Below, one piece after another: positions 59,730-64,000 of a stretch of 64,000 nt of DNA. The stretch spans positions 5,551,501 to 5,615,500 of the forward strand of contig CM066736.1 in assembly GCA_033961575.1 (NCBI GenBank), read 5' to 3'. Numbering within the stretch: position 1 is the stretch's first letter; every line of letters begins with the position of its first letter. Under the pieces are notes generated by a model, which was given only the letters and a program-made list of their open reading frames with translations, made no database searches and was not told where the DNA came from. This DNA is from Aselliscus stoliczkanus. Taxonomy: Eukaryota > Chordata > Mammalia > Chiroptera > Hipposideridae. The position numbers were made by a program, and so were the translations under genes.

Positions 59730-60083
59730 GGGCCGGCCAAGTGGTGCGTTGGCTAAGAGCTGGCTTGGGAAGCCAGCAGCCCTGGTTCAGATCCCACATA
59801 TGAGGGCCAGTGATACTGCCGTCTATAACTAAGATGGTGAACAACAGTGAGTGGCCGGCAGCTGGAGTGAGCTGCCAAGAGCCACCGTGAGCAGCCATCC
59901 AGAGGCTGGCAACCGATCTGCCTCATCCAGGAAGAGTGCAATGACGATTGCACATTGCAATGTGAAGCAATGTCCTCCACAACTAGACTGAAGAACAAAA
60001 GAACAGCAACTTGTCTGTTCCCCTTCCCCGATTCCCCAATGCTGTTCTCCCCCAATTACCCAATAAAAATCTTTTTTTTAAAA
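59730..60083 (+). mobile_element. Bat SINE with internal deletion
   Basis: GGGCCGGCCAAGTGGTGCGT to CAATTACCCAATAAAAATC. The middle repeats of the body are shorter than in the 428-bp reference. ACCTATATTTTA is duplicated exactly at 59718-59729 and 60084-60095. Confidence 0.92.
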
Positions 60084-60343
60084 ACCTATATTTTACCGTT
60101 ACATTCAAAAAACTTGTCTCATAACTTTAAAAAATTAAATGAAACTTAAATTATCTGCTTCTCATTTAATATGCTAATTTCCAATGAGACTAAAATAAAT
60201 ACTATAACTAAATCAAACACTTTAATATATATTTATTGTTTTCTAAATAGATACTATATTGTTCCATTACCAAAATATCTGTACTCAAAGAACGATCATA
60301 TACTTGTCTATACATTTAAAACAAATAAAAATTTTCTACTTAC

Positions 60344-60421
60344 CCACAAATAATATATTGCCTGTGTTTTACTATTGCTCACCAATTCTTTATTATTTGT
60401 TGGATTAAAAGTAAGGTAGTT
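60344..60421 (-). CDS. CFAP251: CFAP251 WD-region exon, most upstream in window
   Basis: 78 nt (26 codons, phase 0 both ends), acceptor TTTATATTTCAG, donor GTAAGT. It encodes [20 protein letters not shown] and [27 protein letters not shown] fits the b to c strands of a WD blade. The exon is very A+T rich, like its surroundings. Joining to YEEGGILTHS gives a sensible blade end. Earlier exons lie beyond 64000. Confidence 0.9.
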
Positions 60422-60824
60422 CTGAAATATAAAGTATGTAAATATATTACAGTTTAATAAATTTTCTGTTGCTCTATGGTTAAGCCGAATGTTAAAATTA
60501 AATAATTTTTCATTAAAATAAATAACTGAGTAGGGATATAAAAATAGAAAGCACATAGCATTTTGGGAGCAATAGAAATATAATTTAACTGCCAGGTGTT
60601 AAAATTAATGGTCTGAATGTGTCCCCTTTCTTATTGAGTCTCACTTATTATAATTCATCATCTATAAATTGAACAAGCAAAAGTAAAAACCAGTCTTCAC
60701 TAATAATCTTATTCTGTGTCCTTTTGGAGAAAAACTGTTGCGAACACACTTCTAAATTTGACATGGCCACAAGGTAACTGGGAATAAATGCAAAATATTG
60801 GGAGGAAATTCTGATTCCTGCCAA

Positions 60825-62240
60825 GATGGTGAATAGCATGGGTTGCCTGGCTCTCATCCCCAAAAATCAACCCTGCAGAAACTACAGAAGTGAAAGAACA
60901 CGAAATGCAGAAACTAAACAATAACAGCAACGAACAGTGAGAAATCCCTGGGGAGACGGACAGCTCCTCTTGAAATGGCACATGCACAAGAGGTGGCTGG
61001 CCACGGCCTGAAAGGAAGGGCAGCAGGAGGCAGCGCTGAGAGGTCAGGTGGAGAAATATTTTTGAAGTTCCATCCCTGCCACTTCCATCCCCTCTCCCAA
61101 TCCTCGCCTACTGTTTGGTGTCTCACTTCGGGAATGTAAACCACCAATGCCAATGCTGAGAATGCATCAGGACAGCACAAAGGCCTGGGAGAGGTGAAGA
61201 ACTGATGAAAGCGCATGCACAGAGGCGGCCTCCCAAAGGCCGAATATCAGCCTCGGATCAATTCAATCTCTAGATTAAGGCGACCGCTTTGCCCAGTACC
61301 TGTAAGGAGCAAAAGTCAGTCTTCCTTGGAGGAAGTTATCATCCTGAGCCTCAAATTACTCCTACTATACTTTGTAAAGCACAACATTGGGTATGCAATG
61401 GAAAATACCAGGCATATGAAAGAGACAGATCCAAATGGCTGAAAACCAAGGGCGGGGTGGGGGGGCAATCAACAGAAGGAGACCCACAGGAGATCCAGGT
61501 ATTGGATTTATTACACACAGACATGACAATAACCGTCATTAATATGTGCAAGACACGGAGGACAAGATGGATAATCTTGACAGATGAAAAAAAAAAGAAT
61601 CAAATGGAAATTCTAGATCTGAAAAAAATGATTTAATACACTCAAAATAATGGTTTCACAGAAAATTAAACATACCCAGAAGAATGATTAGTTAGTAGAA
61701 AAGGAAGATAAATTATAGGAGAAAATATTCAGACTGAAGCATAAAGACACAAAGGAATAGAAAATACAAAAAGGAGAATAAAAGACGTATGGGACAAGAT
61801 GAAAAGGTCTAACTTGCATGTAATTGTAGTCCCAACAGAAGAACAAAAGAATGTGGCAGAAGTAACATTTCAAGAGACAGTGGCAGAGAATTTTCCAAAA
61901 CTGAGGAAAGACATTACATCCCAAGTTCAGAAAACCCCAAAGAATGAGTTTAAAAAAAAAAACAACAAAAAAAAATCAACAACATACCCATATACACACA
62001 CAGATACATCTTAAAAAAAGTGCTGAAAATCTTAAAAGCAGCCAGAGGTGGAAAAAAAAGACATATAAACTTCATAAAAGGGAATAAGATTGATAGTTGA
62101 CTTCTCAACAGAAATGATGTAAGTCTGGAGACAATGGAATAATATCTCTCAGGTATAGCACTCAAACAATGAAACATTTCAGAACGAAAGTGGGTGAATT
62201 ACAGATCAAAATCAACATGGATGAATCTCAGAAACAATGC
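60825..62240 (+). mobile_element. L1 5' region/ORF1-like fragment
   Basis: CCAAGATGGTGAATAGCATG resembles an L1 5' UTR start. Later text (GACATATAAACTTC, GGCAGAGAATTTTCCAAAAC, CTTAAAAGCAGCCAGAGGTG, GTCTGGAGACAATGGAATAA) follows old L1 5' end/ORF1 sequence. It has many stops and is dead. Confidence 0.7.
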
Positions 62241-62365
62241 TGAACAAATGAAGCAACGGCCTGATTCCAAGTACGGAAAGATCAAAAAAGGGGTAAAACT
62301 AAATACGCTAGTATTGAGGAATATGCATATATCGCTGAAGAAAAATATAAAGAAATGCAAGGGAA

Positions 62366-62472
62366 GGGCTGGCCGAGTGGCACGGTAGTTAAGCGCTGGG
62401 TTGGGAAGCCAGCAGCCCCGGTTTGATCCCACATATGAGGGCCAGTGACACTGTCCTCCAAAAAAAAAGTAA
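62366..62472 (+). mobile_element. Short head-only bat SINE
   Basis: GGGCTGGCCGAGTGGCACGG, GGTTTGATCCCACATATGA, AGTGACACTGTCCTCC then A-run. AAAGAAATGCAAGGGAA is duplicated exactly at 62349-62365 and 62473-62489. Confidence 0.95.
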
Positions 62473-63494
62473 AAAGAAATGCAAGGGAAAGTATAACACA
62501 AAATTTGTGACAGTGGCTAACTTTCGGGAGCAAGGCTAGGAAAGAGATTGGGAAAGGAAAACAAAAGGGGCTACTAGGGTTTAGGTAACATCCTGTTTAT
62601 TGATCCACAGTCAAGCACACAAGTAGATTTTGTTTTCTTCTTTAAAATGTATAAGTTTTGCATGTGTGCCTTATAAAAATATAAAGAGATCTAATAGAGC
62701 TTGCAAAAAGGGAAAGCAATTGAGAAATGGGGAGGAAGAGAAAGCAGGTGCAGTGAGTTCTTCTGAGAAGCTTTACCGTGAAGGCGGGCAGAGGACAAAA
62801 GCTGGGAGGGGATGTGGGGTCACAGGGGCTCTCTAAAGATCAGTGATGAGAAAGCCTGTCTGTTTGCTGATGGGGATAACCATCCTGTAGAGGGAGAAGT
62901 TGGGAGCTTCAGGAGAGGACCTGAGGTGGGTGACGGGAAGGATCCAGTGCCTGCCCTGCGTTGAGATTAGAGGGGAAAGAGAAGAGGCTGAAAGTAGCTT
63001 GGAGGGTGGGGAGTGAGACTAGGCCAGGGTTTGTATCTGGTGGGTGGCCTCCATTCTCTCAATGAAAGGTGACAAAGGTCATCAGCTGAGAGTGAGAGGA
63101 AGGGCTGTGGGAGGTGTGAGGAGAAGGTGTGAAACTGTTGCTCTTGAAATGAAAAAGAGAGTCTACCAGAGTGCGGGGCAGTGCTGCCAGCTCTCCTGAA
63201 ATTTATGACTTAATTCCAAGTGAAATGAATCAGCTCAGTTGGGATGGGGGAGGGGGAGGAAGGGGGTCTCTGCAGCCCCCTTCAGTCTGCTGGGGGTAGG
63301 TACAGAGGAGGAGGATGGCACAGTTCACCCAGGGTTGGGGGCCTTCGGCCTGGCTGGCCAGCACCACTTTCTGTGATGATGGAGATGTCCTAGTCTGTGT
63401 GTCTGAAACCGGTGGCCGCGAGCCCCCTGCGGTTAATCAGCACTTGAAATGTGACTAGTTGCAACTGGAGAAGTGAATTTGTAGTTGTCGTTAA

Positions 63495-63650
63495 TTTCAG
63501 TCAGCTTAGATTCAAAGAGCCGCATGGATGCAGCAAAGTTGCAGGACACAAAATCAACACACAAACATCAGTCGCATGTCTATACACTAGCGATGAACAG
63601 AGAAGGAAATTAAAAAAACAATGCCACTTAGAATTTTTCTTAAAAGAAAA
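63495..63650 (+). mobile_element. L1 ORF2 fragment
   Basis: AAAGTTGCAGGACACAAAAT, CAACACACAAACATCAGTCG, TCTATACACTAGCGATGAAC is typical L1 ORF2 text. It ends at the following SINE. Confidence 0.75.
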
Positions 63651-63656
63651 GATACT

Positions 63657-64000
63657 GGGCCAGCAGAGTGGCACATTGGTTAAGAGCTGACTGGGGATGC
63701 CAGCGGCCCCGGTTCGGATCCCACATATGGGGGCCAGTGACACTGCCCTCTACAGCTAAGATGGTGAACAACAGCTCCACCTGGAGCTGGGCTGTGCGAG
63801 CCCCGGCGATGGTGTAGGCTGCAGCCCCTGCTGCAGTGGGCTTCCGTAGGCTACAGTGAGTTGGCCGGCAGCCAGCATGAGTGGCTGGCAGCCAGTGTGA
63901 GCTGCCAAGAGCCGCTGTGAGCGGCTGTCCAGAGGCCAGTGACCGATCTGCTCCCGGGAAGAGCGCAATGATGATATCAACATGGGCCAGTGAGGCGACG
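63657..64000 (+). mobile_element. Bat SINE, cut by window end
   Basis: GGGCCAGCAGAGTGGCACAT, GGTTCGGATCCCACATATGG, the body, and GAAGAGCGCAATGATGATAT. The tail lies beyond the window. Confidence 0.9.

Larger units (their letters stand above)
16380..64000 (-). other. CFAP251: CFAP251 (WDR66) gene, 3' two-thirds
   Basis: Fifteen exons, given separately, join in a single frame with GT donors and AG acceptors to encode about 767 C-terminal residues. I remember the human protein as about 1,150 residues, so roughly a third (the acidic N-terminus and first WD repeats) lies beyond 64000. CFAP251 is an axonemal WD40 protein of the calmodulin- and spoke-associated complex at the base of radial spoke 3. 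Human loss causes sperm flagellar defects and male infertility. The WD-like blades end near the exon at 36915-37005 and are followed by an EF-hand-like tail. BCL7A follows on the same strand. Confidence 0.9.
60422..64000 (-). other. CFAP251: CFAP251 intron (partial), repeat-filled
   Basis: No further exon with a WD-like reading frame and splice sites was found. 60430-60800 is AT-rich unique-looking DNA, 60800-62240 is an L1 5' fragment, and 62490-63480 is G+A-rich DNA with no recognised feature. The rest is SINE and L1 debris. Confidence 0.6.

Noticed and set aside
60640..60990. Possible extra upstream CFAP251 exon (frames reading FIPSYLVAMSNLE or LPCGHVKFRS)
   Set aside because: No WD-like pattern, no clean donor in a phase that fits the 60344-60421 exon, and it borders L1 text.

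Overview
The window is nuclear DNA from a placental mammal, almost certainly a bat. It has spliced genes, a CpG-island promoter, worn MIR, L1, hAT and MaLR-type repeats, and about two dozen lineage-specific tRNA-derived SINEs. These SINEs have heads such as GGCCGGCCGAGTGGCGCA and tails ending TTCCCCAATAAAATCTTT, which resembles the Ves-type SINEs of bats, probably Yinpterochiroptera. That placement is from memory of repeat families, and the species is not determined.

Two protein-coding genes are visible, both on the minus strand. CFAP251 (WDR66) enters from beyond the right edge and ends near 16.4 kb. Fifteen of its exons lie between 60421 and 16524. All splice phases agree, giving about 767 C-terminal residues: most of the WD40 region, then a degenerate EF-hand-like tail. 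BCL7A begins about 10 kb downstream. Its first coding exon (5805-5714) sits in a CpG island at about 4.86-6.47 kb, and the rest of the gene runs off the left edge. Neighbouring, co-oriented CFAP251 and BCL7A match the order I know for human 12q24.31, so this is ordinary conserved synteny.

Layout: 1-5713 is BCL7A intron 1; 4860-6470 is the promoter, CpG island and exon 1, with a CA/TC microsatellite about 100 bp upstream of the ATG; 6.5-16.4 kb is intergenic with L1, SINE, hAT and MIR remnants and a 21-G run; 16.4-60.4 kb is CFAP251, including a 17.7-kb intron (18851-36539) full of nested repeats; 60.4-64 kb is a further CFAP251 intron holding L1 pieces and SINEs.

The two genes have unrelated jobs: CFAP251 is an axonemal radial-spoke-base protein and BCL7A is a subunit of SWI/SNF (BAF) chromatin remodellers. 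I found no bacterial-type system, CRISPR array or new gene cluster. The more unusual signals are in the mobile DNA. They are a 37-nt 5' tRNA-Gln half flanked by an apparent target duplication, a SINE insertion carrying about 200 bp of extra 3' sequence, a TA-flanked inverted-repeat transposon with a dimeric SINE inside it, an L1 insertion with a 30-bp hairpin at its 5' junction, and SINE copies that stop at the start of a second tRNA-like head.
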